Below, piece after piece: positions 46,692 to 56,484 of a DNA stretch of 64,000 nucleotides. Where the stretch lies: contig JACCEN010000005.1 of the NCBI GenBank assembly GCA_013416435.1, forward strand, positions 1 through 64,000. The letters run 5' to 3'. A model generated the notes under the pieces. It was given only the letters and a program-made list of their open reading frames with translations, was not told the DNA's origin and did no database searches. Origin of the DNA: Alcaligenaceae bacterium (GTDB taxonomy: Bacteria; Pseudomonadota; Gammaproteobacteria; Burkholderiales; Burkholderiaceae_B). Each line of letters starts with the position of its first letter. Position 1 is the stretch's first letter. Both the position numbers and the translations under genes were made by a program.

Positions 46692-49088
46692 GTGCGTTTG
46701 GTTTGGTGGGCAATTCTTTTAGCCGTCGGGGCCGTCCCCGCGGTACAGGCGCAGCAGTCGCAGACTGCCGCGGGCGGAGCGTTGAAAGCGCTGCAGATCG
46801 CCCCCAAGCTGCAGGTGCACAAGAATATCGATGAAAACGATATGTCCACCTTTCTGGTGGCGGACCAGATCGAAAACGATCAAGATGGCCGGGTGGTCCT
46901 GACGGGCAAGGCGGAAGTCCGGCGCATAGACTCGATCGTCAAGGGCGATAGAATCGATTACCAGCGATCCACCGGCGAAGTCCGGGTCCGCGGCAATGGC
47001 CTCATATTGCGGGATGCTAGCCTGATCACCGGACCGGCTCTCGACTACAACATCGATAAGGAAACCGGGGAGATCACCGAACCGGATTTCTGGCTCGGGG
47101 CCACGGGCGGGGCAGGCAGTGCCGCCAGGGCCGAGATGTTCAGCCGCGACCACATGCGGCTTACCGACGTCAATTATTCAGGCTGCCCCTGCCCCGATCC
47201 CGCCTGGTACATCAAGTCGCCCAAGGTCGACCTGCATTTCGAGGAAAACGAGGGCATTGCCCGCCACGGCGTCCTGTATTTCAAGGACTTCCCCATCCTT
47301 TATTCGCCTTACCTCAGCTTTCCGGTCCGCAAGGAGCGCAAGTCGGGCTTCCTGCTGCCCACCTACGGGACATCCAGCAGCGGCGGATTCGAGGTTTCCG
47401 TTCCGTATTATTTCAATCTCGCGCCCAATTACGACCTCACGCTGATCCCGCGCTACCTCAGCAAGCGCGGCCTGCAGATGGGCGCGGAATTCCGCTATCT
47501 TGGCCGGAATTACGGCGGCCAGTTTTACGGCACCTACCTGCCCAATGACCGGGCGGCGGATCGCAAGCGCTGGTACTACGCGCTGCAGCATGTGCACAGC
47601 CTGGGGGAAGGGCTCAGCGCCAGCCTGGATGTGCGCCGCGTTTCCGACGACGATTACTTTCGCGACTTTTCTTCTTTCGGCCTGAGCGAATCCAGCTATA
47701 CCTATCTGCCCAGCAGTGCGGGCCTGAACTGGAGCGGACAAAAGTATTTCCACGCTTCCCTGTATGCGCATACGTATCAAACGCTGCAGGATAAAAGCGG
47801 GGCTTACCTCCTTCCTCAATACGACAGGCTGCCCGAACTATATGTCCAGGGCGCCAGGTATAACTGGGGGGGCTTCGATGTGCGTTCGGACAACTACGCG
47901 ACCCGCTTCGTGATGCCGAAGTTCAAGTACGGCACCCACCCGTATCCGGCTCAATCCGCGGGGCTGCAACCCTACCAGTCGTACGACGGCACCCGTTTCA
48001 GTTCATACACCTCGGTGTCCTACCCCATCGTGCGGGCCGGCTGGTACCTGACTCCGAAGGCGGGCCTGCACCTTAGCCAATACTCGACCGACTGGCATGG
48101 GTTCGCGGCACCGTTCACGCCGGCATCCGTGCCCGGGCCGCGCACGCAATCGCGCATACTGCCCATCGTCTCGGTGGATTCGGGCATGACCTTCGAGCGC
48201 GAGGCATCTCTGTTCGGGAACGCCGCCATCCAGACGCTTGAGCCCCGTCTCTACTATCTGCGGGTGCCGTATCGCGACCAGTCCGAAATCCCGGTCTTCG
48301 ATACCTATTATGCGGATTTCAACTTCGCGCAGGCCTTCGACGAGAACATCTTCAGCGGTGGCTGGGATCGCATCGCCGATGCCGATCAGCTGACCATCGG
48401 CCTGACCACCCGCTGGCTGGATGAGGAGTCCGGCTTCGAGCGCTTATCGCTTTCGGCCGCACAGCGCATCTACTTCCGCGATCAACTGGTTACTCTGTAT
48501 CCCGGTGATCAGACCCGCACGAAGACCAAGTCCGATTATCTCTTCGCCGCCAGCGCGGCGCTTACCGACAAGTTCTTCGTTCGGTTCGATGCCCAGTACA
48601 ATCCTGAATCCCGCGACCGCAACCGCATGACGGCCGGGGTGCGCTGGGAGCCCAAGCGGCTTGCGTCGCTGTCCGCTTCCTATCGGTACAAACGGGATCC
48701 GCGGCAAGTCATCGATCCGCAGGTTCAGATACAGCCCGGCTACGTGGACGCCACCAAAGAGCAAGTCTCGCTGGCGGGTCAATGGCCGCTGGCGAACAAG
48801 CTGTATGCGGTCGGCCGATTCGACTATTCCCTTGCGGAGAAGCGGTCGACGCAATCGATTTTCGGCCTGGAATACAAGGGCGATTGCTGCTGGACGGCAC
48901 GTGTCGTGATGCAGCGTTACGCGGTGTCCAGGGAAGATGTGAATACCGCCATGTTCTTCCAGCTCGAGCTGTCCGGCCTGGGTTCCATCGGCACCGACCC
49001 CATGCGTCTGCTGCGCGAACGTGTGGCCGGCTATCAATCCGTCACTACACCAATAGCTGAGAAAACCACTTTCGAGAGGTATGAATAA
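46692..49088 (+). CDS. lptD: LPS-assembly protein LptD
   Basis: The outer membrane beta-barrel that inserts LPS into the outer leaflet with LptE. 798 residues: signal peptide (about 1-21, AVQA), N-terminal OstA beta-taco domain (about 50-165), then the barrel. I chose the GTG at 46692 behind AGGAG; it gives a proper signal peptide, while an upstream TTG does not. Only four cysteines occur: Cys165 and Cys167 (GCPCPDP) and Cys732-Cys733 (DCCW). E. coli pairs Cys31/173 with 724/725, so the N-terminal Cys is shifted here. The stop overlaps the surA ATG. Confidence 0.95.
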   Translation: MRLVWWAILLAVGAVPAVQAQQSQTAAGGALKALQIAPKLQVHKNIDENDMSTFLVADQIENDQDGRVVLTGKAEVRRIDSIVKGDRIDYQRSTGEVRVRGNGLILRDASLITGPALDYNIDKETGEITEPDFWLGATGGAGSAARAEMFSRDHMRLTDVNYSGCPCPDPAWYIKSPKVDLHFEENEGIARHGVLYFKDFPILYSPYLSFPVRKERKSGFLLPTYGTSSSGGFEVSVPYYFNLAPNYDLTLIPRYLSKRGLQMGAEFRYLGRNYGGQFYGTYLPNDRAADRKRWYYALQHVHSLGEGLSASLDVRRVSDDDYFRDFSSFGLSESSYTYLPSSAGLNWSGQKYFHASLYAHTYQTLQDKSGAYLLPQYDRLPELYVQGARYNWGGFDVRSDNYATRFVMPKFKYGTHPYPAQSAGLQPYQSYDGTRFSSYTSVSYPIVRAGWYLTPKAGLHLSQYSTDWHGFAAPFTPASVPGPRTQSRILPIVSVDSGMTFEREASLFGNAAIQTLEPRLYYLRVPYRDQSEIPVFDTYYADFNFAQAFDENIFSGGWDRIADADQLTIGLTTRWLDEESGFERLSLSAAQRIYFRDQLVTLYPGDQTRTKTKSDYLFAASAALTDKFFVRFDAQYNPESRDRNRMTAGVRWEPKRLASLSASYRYKRDPRQVIDPQVQIQPGYVDATKEQVSLAGQWPLANKLYAVGRFDYSLAEKRSTQSIFGLEYKGDCCWTARVVMQRYAVSREDVNTAMFFQLELSGLGSIGTDPMRLLRERVAGYQSVTTPIAEKTTFERYE

Positions 49089-50587
49089 TGCGTAGTCCGC
49101 ATGCCAAGCGCTGGCTGGCTCCCATCTTGCTGGCCACGATGGGCGCTTTTTGTTCGAGCGCCGTTCTGGCGGCCACGCCGGCGGCCAAGCCTGATGCCTC
49201 CAGCCAGGCATCGTCGCAACGCTTCGTCGACGGCATTGCCGCCGTCGTCAACAAGCAGGTCATCACCTTGCATCAAGTGCGCACCGAATCTGAAATGGCG
49301 CGCAAGGAGCTGGAGCGCCAGCGCATTCCGGTGCCGCCACAGGATGCCTTGCAGCGCCAGGTGCTGCAGCGGATGATCACCGAAGAACTCGAGCGCCAGG
49401 AAGCTGAGCGCCTGGGCATACGGGTTACCGACGAGCACCTCGACCGCGCGCTCGACACCATTGCACAGCGCAACCGCATCACGCCGGCCAAGCTGCGCCA
49501 GGAAATCGAAAGTTCGGGCATCAGTTGGCAGGACTATCTCAAGACCTTGCGCCAGGACGTGCGTTCGGACATGCTGCGCCAGCGTGCGGTGGACAACACG
49601 ATCACCATTTCCGACGCCGAGGTCGATGCCTTCCTGAAGACCCAGGGCCAGCGTCCCAGCGGCCAGCAGCCGTCAAGCGCGCCCGCTCCTGCGGCGGCCC
49701 CCGCGGCGGTCCAGCAAAATCGCCCGCAGATCCTCGGCCTCGCGCAGATTCTCGTCGTGGTGCCCGAAGGGGCGCCGGCATCCCGTGTACAGGAATTGCG
49801 CAAGAAGGCGGAAGGGCTGTTGGCGCGCATACGCTCGGGCGCCGACTTCGCCGGCGTGGCGGCCGCATCGTCCGACGGACCAGAGGCGCTTGAAGGCGGG
49901 GTGATGGGCACCCGTCCCGTCGAAGGCTGGCCTGATCTCTTCGTGAAGGCGACGCAAGATCTCCAGACCGGTGAAACCAGCGGCATAGTGCAAAGCGGCA
50001 ACGGTTTCCACATTCTCAAAGTGTTGACCCGGGGCGACCGCGGGGGGCAGCCGGCGTCGGCACCCGCCCAGGCGCCGGCCCCGACGCTTGCGCAGCCTGC
50101 CATCCCGGAGCAGGGCCCGATGATGGTCACCCAAACCCATGCGCGCCATATCCTGATCAAGACCAGCAAGGTCATGTCGGATGAGAAGGCCGAGGCGCGC
50201 ATGACGCAGTTGCGCGAGCGCCTCGCCCACGGCGAAAGCTTCGAGACGCTGGCCAGACGCTATTCCGAAGACGCCACGGCGCCTCAGGGCGGCGACCTGG
50301 GCTGGTTGACGCCGGGCGAGACCGTACCTGCCTTCGAGCAGGCCATGAACGAGCTCGACATCAATGAAATCAGCCCGCCCGTGAAGTCACAGTTCGGCTG
50401 GCATATCATCCAGGTCCTCGAGCGGCGCACGAAAAACATGGAGAACGAGTTCAGGCGCATGCAGGCCAGGCAGTTCCTGTTCGAACAGCGCGTCGGGCCG
50501 GCGTTTGAAGACTGGCTGGGGCAGTTGCGGGGCCAGGCCTATATCGATAACCGGCTCGATCCGCAATCCAGCAGCGGACGACGTTGA
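49088..50587 (+). CDS. surA: Periplasmic chaperone and peptidyl-prolyl isomerase SurA
   Basis: SurA escorts outer membrane proteins, LptD among them, through the periplasm. 499 residues: signal peptide (about 1-29), N-terminal chaperone domain starting [16 protein letters not shown], first parvulin domain (about 215-325), a proline/alanine-rich linker (about 320-348), second parvulin domain (about 355-450, [11 protein letters not shown]... [19 protein letters not shown]), and the C-terminal helix. A second Pro/Ala/Gln-rich stretch (about 190-215) precedes the first parvulin domain, making it about 70 residues longer than E. coli SurA. Confidence 0.96.
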   Translation: MRSPHAKRWLAPILLATMGAFCSSAVLAATPAAKPDASSQASSQRFVDGIAAVVNKQVITLHQVRTESEMARKELERQRIPVPPQDALQRQVLQRMITEELERQEAERLGIRVTDEHLDRALDTIAQRNRITPAKLRQEIESSGISWQDYLKTLRQDVRSDMLRQRAVDNTITISDAEVDAFLKTQGQRPSGQQPSSAPAPAAAPAAVQQNRPQILGLAQILVVVPEGAPASRVQELRKKAEGLLARIRSGADFAGVAAASSDGPEALEGGVMGTRPVEGWPDLFVKATQDLQTGETSGIVQSGNGFHILKVLTRGDRGGQPASAPAQAPAPTLAQPAIPEQGPMMVTQTHARHILIKTSKVMSDEKAEARMTQLRERLAHGESFETLARRYSEDATAPQGGDLGWLTPGETVPAFEQAMNELDINEISPPVKSQFGWHIIQVLERRTKNMENEFRRMQARQFLFEQRVGPAFEDWLGQLRGQAYIDNRLDPQSSSGRR

Positions 50588-50592
50588 TCCGT

Positions 50593-51381
50593 ATGGCTCA
50601 TCAGGCGCGCAAGCGATTTGGCCAGCACTTCCTGACGGACGAAGGCGTCATCGAATCCATCGTCCGCAGCATCGCGCCCAGGCCGGATGACAAAATGGTG
50701 GAGATCGGCCCGGGGCTGTCGGCCCTGACAGGGCCGCTGATGCAGGAACTCGACCACCTGACCGTGGTCGAGATCGATCGCGATCTCGCAGGGCGCCTGC
50801 GCCGCCAGTATCCGCCTGAAAAGCTGACTGTCGTGGAAGGCGATGCCCTGAACGTGGACTTTTCCGCGTTGGGCACCGGCCTGCGCATCGTGGGCAATCT
50901 GCCCTACAACATTTCCAGCCCCTTGCTGTTTCATTTGATGCACTGCGCGGGCCAGGTCGTGGACCAGCATTTCATGCTGCAGCGGGAAGTCATCGATCGC
51001 ATGGTGGCGCGGCCTTCGACGGCCGACTACGGCCGCCTGTCGATCATGCTGCAGTCGCGCTACCGCATGACCAAGCTGTTCGATGTCGCGCCCGAGGCGT
51101 TCGATCCTCCACCCAGGGTCGTTTCGGCCGTGGTGCGCATGGTGCCCTTGCCCGAAGGGCGCCGCAAGCCCAGGAGCGACAAGGCGTTCGAGACGCTTGT
51201 CGCCCGCGCCTTCGCGCAGCGCCGCAAGATGCTGCGGCGGGGGCTGTCGGATTGGGCGGACGCCATACCGTGGGAAGCCCTGGGAATACAGGAAACCGCG
51301 CGCGCGGAAGAGCTGTCCGTCGAGCAATTCATGGACCTTGCCGATGCGCTGGTGGATGCCGGCGTCTTGCGTGATCAATAA
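50593..51381 (+). CDS. rsmA: 16S rRNA dimethyladenosine transferase RsmA (KsgA)
   Basis: Dimethylates A1518 and A1519 of 16S rRNA during small-subunit maturation. 262 residues: [15 protein letters not shown] at the start, SAM motif [45 protein letters not shown], and the C-terminal domain. I chose the ATG at 50593 ([13 protein letters not shown]); a TTG at 50584 overlapping the surA stop is an alternative. In E. coli pdxA lies between surA and rsmA; here it is absent. Confidence 0.96.
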   Translation: MAHQARKRFGQHFLTDEGVIESIVRSIAPRPDDKMVEIGPGLSALTGPLMQELDHLTVVEIDRDLAGRLRRQYPPEKLTVVEGDALNVDFSALGTGLRIVGNLPYNISSPLLFHLMHCAGQVVDQHFMLQREVIDRMVARPSTADYGRLSIMLQSRYRMTKLFDVAPEAFDPPPRVVSAVVRMVPLPEGRRKPRSDKAFETLVARAFAQRRKMLRRGLSDWADAIPWEALGIQETARAEELSVEQFMDLADALVDAGVLRDQ

Positions 51382-51392
51382 AGCCTGTCGGT

Positions 51393-51466
51393 GGGGTCAG
51401 ACCCCAAGCGGGGTCTGACCCCTTCAGCGTGACATGGGGGTCAGACCCCACATAGGGTCTGACCCC
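51393..51466. repeat. Two palindromic repeat copies after rsmA
   Basis: Copies at 51393-51422 (core AAGC) and 51437-51466 (core ACAT, right arm one base short). They fill the convergent gap between rsmA and the SpmAB-type gene. Confidence 0.95.
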
Positions 51467-51477
51467 GGCACTCCGCT

Positions 51478-52710
51478 TCAACCGAAGAACCAATAGCAGA
51501 TGCCGATGGAGGCCAGCACGCCGGCCAGGTCGGCGATCAGGGCGCAACCCACTGCGTGGCGCGCGCGCTGTATGCCGACCGCGCCGAAATAAACCGCCAG
51601 CACATAGAATGTGGTCTCCGTGCTGCCCTGTATGGTCGCGGCCAGAAGTGCGGGAAAGCTGTCGACGCCGAAATGCTGCATGGTTTCAATGAGCATGGCA
51701 CGGGCCGCGCTGCCCGAGAACGGCTTGACCAGCGCAGTGGGAAGCGCGTCGACGAATCGGCCGTCCAGGCCCGCAGCCTGGACGATCCACCGTATTCCGT
51801 CGAGTGCGACATCCAGGGCGCCGGACGCCCGAAGCACGCCGATGGCGCATAGCATGGCAACGAGATAGGGAAGAAGATTCCTGGAAATTTCGAATCCCTC
51901 TTTGGCGCCCTCCACGAAGCGTTCATATACCGGGACTTTCTTGTAGGCGCCCGCCAGCAGGAAGATCATGATGATGCCGAACAGCGTGAGATTTCCCAAA
52001 AGCGAGGACGTCGCCGCGATGGCGGCGCTGCTGAGCGTTGCGAGGACGGCCATGAAACCGGCCAGTATCAACACCAGGCCGCCCAGCCAGGCCAGCACCA
52101 CCGGATCATGCAGCTTGAGCCTTTGCATGAACGCCACGGACAGCAGGCCGGCCAGCGACGACGCCGATGTGGCCAGCAGAATGGGCAGGAACACCAGCGT
52201 TGGATCGCTGGCTCCTTGTTGCGCGCGGTACATGAAGATGCTGACCGGAAGCAGCGTGAGCGAGGATGCGTTCAGGACGAGGAAAAGAATCTGCGCATTG
52301 CTGGCCGCTTCCGGCTCCGCTGTATTGAGCGTCTGAAGTTCGCGCATGGCGCGCAGACCTATTGGCGTGGCCGCATTGTCCAGGCCCAGGCCGTTCGCCG
52401 CGAAGTTCAGCGTGATGAGACCGATGGCGGGGTGGCCGGCCGGCACGCCGGGCATGAGGCGGCGAAACAAGGGTGTGAGCGCCCGGCCGAGCAGATCGAT
52501 CAGGCCCGCGGACTCGGCGATGCGCAAGAAGCCCAGCCATAAGGTCAGGGTTCCGAACAGCAGGATCATGAGGCTGACCGATAGCGCCGCCATGTCGAAC
52601 AGACTTTGCACGATGCGCGTGAAGACTTGCGCGTCGTTCAGGACGAGCCACTGGAAGAGTCCGGCGATTGAGGCCAGGATGAAGAAGGCGAGCCAGAGGG
52701 CGTTGAGCAT
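51478..52710 (-). CDS. SpmA-SpmB fused nucleoside-recognition (Gate) domain membrane protein
   Basis: A 410-residue polytopic protein with two Gate domains. The N-terminal half resembles Bacillus SpmA (LITLNFAANGLGLDNAATPIGLRAMRELQTLN) and the C-terminal half SpmB (GAKEGFEISRNLLPYLVAMLCAIGVLRASG, GSTETTFYVLAVYFGAVGIQ). In Bacillus these are separate proteins needed for spore dehydration; in non-sporulating proteobacteria the fused form is widespread and its function is unclear, perhaps solute transport. I start at the ATG at 52710 just before the first membrane helix; the upstream open frame lacks membrane character and overlaps fadE. Confidence 0.88.
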   Translation of the reverse strand: MLNALWLAFFILASIAGLFQWLVLNDAQVFTRIVQSLFDMAALSVSLMILLFGTLTLWLGFLRIAESAGLIDLLGRALTPLFRRLMPGVPAGHPAIGLITLNFAANGLGLDNAATPIGLRAMRELQTLNTAEPEAASNAQILFLVLNASSLTLLPVSIFMYRAQQGASDPTLVFLPILLATSASSLAGLLSVAFMQRLKLHDPVVLAWLGGLVLILAGFMAVLATLSSAAIAATSSLLGNLTLFGIIMIFLLAGAYKKVPVYERFVEGAKEGFEISRNLLPYLVAMLCAIGVLRASGALDVALDGIRWIVQAAGLDGRFVDALPTALVKPFSGSAARAMLIETMQHFGVDSFPALLAATIQGSTETTFYVLAVYFGAVGIQRARHAVGCALIADLAGVLASIGICYWFFG

Positions 52711-52844
52711 GGGACCGGGAAACAGTGGACGGCAGATGCGATTGTCGCAGACTCTGGCGCTCCTGGCATGGCGCGGCCTGCCCATTTCGTCGGCTTTCGA
52801 GGGATAATGGCTTGCCCGAGAGTAGTTCGTAAAGAGGAAGCAAC

Positions 52845-55079
52845 ATGAACTGGAGATCCCTGCGTCGTCGGTGGCTGACGGAACCCCTTTACCGGCTGGC
52901 ACGCGACGCCATGCCGCGCATGTCGGCGACCGAGCGCGAAGCCATCGAAGCCGGTGATGTATGGTGGGATGCCCAGCTTTTTTCCGGCAAGCCGGACTGG
53001 AACGCCATGCTGGACCTGCCGCGGGCACGTCTTTCGCCGCAGGAGCAGGAATTCCTGGACGGCCCCGTGGCGCAGCTTTGCCACATGCTCCATGAATGGG
53101 ACATCGTCTGGCGCGATGGCGATCTTCCGCCCGAAGTCTGGGCCTTCATGAAAGAGCAGGGTTTCTTCGGAATGATCATCCCGCAAGAGTACGGCGGCCT
53201 TGGTTTTTCCGCCTATGCTCACTCCGAAGCCGTGCGGCAGATCTCCGTACGTTCGGTAACGGCCGCCGTCACCGTGATGGTCCCCAATTCGCTGGGACCC
53301 GGTGAACTGCTCATGCAGTTCGGCACGCAGGAACAGCGGGATTACTGGCTGCCCAGGCTTGCCCGTGGCCAGGAAATTCCCTGCTTCGGGCTGACCAGCG
53401 CGGAAGCGGGCTCGGACGCGGCGTCCATGACCGATACCGGCGTGGTCTGCAAGCAGGTCGTCGATGGCGTGGAAACCCTGGGCATACGGCTGAACTGGCG
53501 CAAGCGCTACATTACCCTGGCCCCGGTCGCGACAGTGCTCGGCCTGGCTTTCAAGCTCTACGATCCCGATGCCTTGATCGGTTCGCAGGCGGAACCCGGC
53601 ATTTCGGTGGCGCTGGTTCCCACGAATCTTCCTGGCGTGTCCATCGGGCGTCGCCACCTTCCCGCCATGCAGGCATTCCAGAACGGGCCAACCGAAGGCA
53701 AGGATGTCTTCGTTCCCATCGACGCCCTGATCGGGGGCGTCTCGCAAGCCGGCCGGGGCTGGCAGATGCTCATGAGCGCGCTGGCCGCCGGGCGCGGCAT
53801 ATCGCTACCTTCCTTGTCCGCGGCGGCATGCACGTTCACCGCCCACACGGCCGGCGCGTATGCACGGGTGCGCACGCAATTCGGAATACCGGTGGGGCGT
53901 TTCGAGGGTGTGCAGGAAAAGCTGGGCAGGCTCGCGGCCAATGCCTATCTGGTCGAGGCGGCAAGGCGCTATACCTGCGCCGGCCTCGATCTCGGATACA
54001 AACCCGCCGTGATCTCCGCCATCATGAAGCTGCATGCCACGGAACGCATGCGGCAGTCGGTGAACGACGCCATGGACGTGCATGCCGGCAAGGCCGTCAT
54101 CGACGGTCCAGACAATTACCTGGGCAGTTTGTATCGCGCGCTGCCGGTGGCCATCACCGTAGAGGGTGCGAACATCCTGACGCGCAGCCTCATCGTATTC
54201 GGGCAGGGCGCCATCCGGTCGCATCCCTACCTCATGCAGGAAGTGTTCGCGCTTGGCAATCCCGACCAGACGGCGGGCCAGGATGCTTTCGACGCCTTGA
54301 TCTGGAAGCACCTTGCCCATGGCGCCAAGAATGCCTTGCGCGCGGTCGGCCATGCCTGGACCGCGGGCCTGTTTGCGTCCGCCCCGGGCCGGGCTGGACC
54401 GGCATCGGGCTATTATCGGCGGCTCGGGCGGTACGCGTCCGCGTTTGCGCTGGTTTCCGAAGCTGCCTTGCTGAGCCTGGGCGGTTCGCTAAAGCGCAAG
54501 GAAATGCTGTCCGCGCGCCTCGGCGACATTCTTGCCGAGCTCTTTCTCGTGTCGGCGGTGCTCAAGCGCTGGCACGACGAAGGCCGGCATGAGTCCGATC
54601 TGCCCCTATTGCGGCTTTGCGCCCAACATGGCTTCTGCACAATAGAAAAGCGCCTGAGCGATGTCTTGCACAACCTGCCCGCGCGCGGCCTGGCCTTGGC
54701 GTTGCGCGCCATGCTGCTGCCGCCCGGAATGTCCGCCGGCGCGCCGGACGACACCCTGATGGCGGCTTGCGCCAACATATTGCTCGAACCGTCCGACACG
54801 CGCGACCGGCTCGTCGGCGCCGTATGGGAAGGCCATGACAGCCCGGCGGTAGAGCAATTGGAACGTGCGTACGAGCTGATGATCGAAGCGCAGCCCATCC
54901 TGGACCGGGTTCGCCATGCGGGGTTGAAGGACTGGCGGCTGGCTTATGAAAAGGGCGCAATCTCGCAGGCACAGGCCGACGCCATCGAAGCCGCCGAAGC
55001 CGCCGTTGCCCGGGTGATCGAGGTCAATGATTTCGCGCCGGGCGAATTCGCCAGAGGGCGGGGAGGTCAGACCCCGTGA
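52845..55079 (+). CDS. FadE-like acyl-CoA dehydrogenase
   Basis: A 744-residue flavoprotein that would catalyse the first oxidation of beta-oxidation, acyl-CoA to enoyl-CoA. It has the FadE layout: an N-terminal membrane-linked part, acyl-CoA dehydrogenase domain with GFFGMIIPQEYGGLGFS and CFGLTSAEAGSDAASM, FAD-binding VKQ-type GRFEGVQEKLGRLA, and a C-terminal DUF1974 region with YKPAVISAIMKLHATERMR upstream. The last residues (RGGQTP) and the stop codon are encoded by a degenerate palindromic repeat, so the native C-terminus has been replaced or extended. AGGAAG precedes the ATG. Confidence 0.92.
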   Translation: MNWRSLRRRWLTEPLYRLARDAMPRMSATEREAIEAGDVWWDAQLFSGKPDWNAMLDLPRARLSPQEQEFLDGPVAQLCHMLHEWDIVWRDGDLPPEVWAFMKEQGFFGMIIPQEYGGLGFSAYAHSEAVRQISVRSVTAAVTVMVPNSLGPGELLMQFGTQEQRDYWLPRLARGQEIPCFGLTSAEAGSDAASMTDTGVVCKQVVDGVETLGIRLNWRKRYITLAPVATVLGLAFKLYDPDALIGSQAEPGISVALVPTNLPGVSIGRRHLPAMQAFQNGPTEGKDVFVPIDALIGGVSQAGRGWQMLMSALAAGRGISLPSLSAAACTFTAHTAGAYARVRTQFGIPVGRFEGVQEKLGRLAANAYLVEAARRYTCAGLDLGYKPAVISAIMKLHATERMRQSVNDAMDVHAGKAVIDGPDNYLGSLYRALPVAITVEGANILTRSLIVFGQGAIRSHPYLMQEVFALGNPDQTAGQDAFDALIWKHLAHGAKNALRAVGHAWTAGLFASAPGRAGPASGYYRRLGRYASAFALVSEAALLSLGGSLKRKEMLSARLGDILAELFLVSAVLKRWHDEGRHESDLPLLRLCAQHGFCTIEKRLSDVLHNLPARGLALALRAMLLPPGMSAGAPDDTLMAACANILLEPSDTRDRLVGAVWEGHDSPAVEQLERAYELMIEAQPILDRVRHAGLKDWRLAYEKGAISQAQADAIEAAEAAVARVIEVNDFAPGEFARGRGGQTP

Positions 55080-55147
55080 CGGGTCGAGCAGGGGTCTGAC
55101 CCCATCTTCGGCTGCCCCGGGGTCAGACCCGCATGGGGTCTGACCCC
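55060..55147. repeat. Two palindromic repeat copies between fadE-like gene and gloA
   Basis: 55060-55103 is a degenerate copy whose two halves are pushed apart by an 18-base core containing the stop codon of the acyl-CoA dehydrogenase. 55119-55147 is a near-perfect copy with one base deleted (29 nt). They lie in a convergent gap. Confidence 0.9.
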
Positions 55148-55155
55148 CGCTCATC

Positions 55156-55551
55156 TCAATCGACGCGGGATTTGCGCTGGATGAGCTCGATCTTGTAGCC
55201 GTCCGGGTCTTCGACGAAGGCGATGACGGTCTGGCCGTGCTTCATGGGGCCGGCTTCACGCGTGACGTTGCCGCCTTTTTCCTTGATGCGGGCACAGGCG
55301 TCATAGGCGTCTTCGACCTCCAGTGCAATGTGGCCGTAGCCATTGCCCAGGTCGTAGCGGTCGGTATCCCAGTTATGGGTCAGCTCGATGACCGCGCCTT
55401 CGCTTTCTTCTTGGTAGCCGACGAAGGCCAGGGTGAACTTTCCGTCCGGATAATCCTTGCGGCGAAGCAGTTTCATGCCCAGGACATCAGTGTAGAAGGC
55501 CAGCGAGCGATCAAGGTCGCCCACACGCAGCATGGTATGTAGTAAACGCAT
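55156..55551 (-). CDS. gloA: Lactoylglutathione lyase (glyoxalase I)
   Basis: Isomerises the methylglyoxal-glutathione hemithioacetal to S-lactoylglutathione. 131 residues: [25 protein letters not shown] carries the first metal His, IELTHNWD the Glu, [12 protein letters not shown] the second His, and [11 protein letters not shown] the final Glu; this is the short Ni2+-type enzyme. The ATG at 55551 follows AAGGAG by 5-6 nt. It is the last gene of the minus-strand run from glyQ. Confidence 0.97.
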   Translation of the reverse strand: MRLLHTMLRVGDLDRSLAFYTDVLGMKLLRRKDYPDGKFTLAFVGYQEESEGAVIELTHNWDTDRYDLGNGYGHIALEVEDAYDACARIKEKGGNVTREAGPMKHGQTVIAFVEDPDGYKIELIQRKSRVD

Positions 55552-55587
55552 CAAAATCTCCTTGATGAGGGATGAGAGGATGGGGTG

Positions 55588-56484
55588 TCAGATCAATGGC
55601 AATGTGCCGGGATCATGCCGGCGCAGCGCCTCGCGCGCGCGTTCGAAGCCGGGAAGGATGCGCTCGACCTCGCGCCAGAAGTCTTTGCTGTGGTTCATTT
55701 CGCGCAGATGAGCGATCTCGTGCGCGACCACGTAATCGATGACGTCCTTCCCGAAGTGTATCAGCCGCCAATTGAGCATGATATTGCCGTCGCTGCTGCA
55801 TGAGCCCCAGCGGGTCGCAGCCGAGGAAAGGCGCCAGCGCCGCATCGTGAGGCCGCTGCGCTCCAGGAAGAAGGCCAGGCGCTCGCCGAAGAGGTCGCGT
55901 GCCTGCTGCTGCAGCCAGGCATGCACACTGTCCCGGATGCGATCCCGGTCGGCGTTCGCCGGGAGAGGCAGGCAAAGGCTGTCTCCGGCTTGCGGCGCAT
56001 GGATGCTGCCGCTGAACCCGGGTTTCTTCTGGGCGCCGTCCAGCCGCAGGACGATACGGGTTCCCAGGTAGGGAATGCTGCCGCCGTCCTGCCATTGTGT
56101 TTCGGCGGTCGCGAGCTGTTGCTGCCTGGTCTGGAGGGCGCGCAGCTTGCTCAGGATCCAATGCGCTTTCTCGGCCACCGCGGCATCGATCTGGCTCAAG
56201 GTGACCCAATTGGGTGCCGTCACTTGCAACCCGTCGTCATTGACCACCAGGCCTATGCTCTTGCGCCTTGACCGGCGCAGCACGAAGCCGATGGCCTGCT
56301 GCGGCGCGTCCACCTCGCGCCAGCGGGCATTGACGGGCAAGGTGGGCGGACGGACTATGGGTATGACGGCACTGGGCCTCAATGCCGCGGGCCCGGCAGG
56401 CCGCGGCTTGGTGGTCGGTGTCGAGACCGCGTCCGTGGGGGCAGGCATATCGGGAAACAAGGGGAACTGTTCAGCCGAGTCCAT
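55588..56484 (-). CDS. YgjP-like zinc metalloprotease (M48-related, DUF45)
   Basis: A 298-residue protein with an extended proline-rich N-terminus (about 1-60) and a YgjP/DUF45 domain: RRSRRKSIGLVV, RLSSAATRWGSCSSDGNIMLNWRLIHF and the zinc motif VVAHEIAHLREMNHSKDFW, where two His and one Glu form HExxH and a third His follows. Physiological substrate unknown. Its start overlaps the end of plsC by 14 nt, so the two are translationally linked. Confidence 0.9.
   Translation of the reverse strand: MDSAEQFPLFPDMPAPTDAVSTPTTKPRPAGPAALRPSAVIPIVRPPTLPVNARWREVDAPQQAIGFVLRRSRRKSIGLVVNDDGLQVTAPNWVTLSQIDAAVAEKAHWILSKLRALQTRQQQLATAETQWQDGGSIPYLGTRIVLRLDGAQKKPGFSGSIHAPQAGDSLCLPLPANADRDRIRDSVHAWLQQQARDLFGERLAFFLERSGLTMRRWRLSSAATRWGSCSSDGNIMLNWRLIHFGKDVIDYVVAHEIAHLREMNHSKDFWREVERILPGFERAREALRRHDPGTLPLI

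Noticed and set aside
52711-53028. N-terminal extension of the SpmAB-type protein
   Set aside because: The extra frame is antisense to the start of the acyl-CoA dehydrogenase gene and precedes the first membrane helix with no family similarity.
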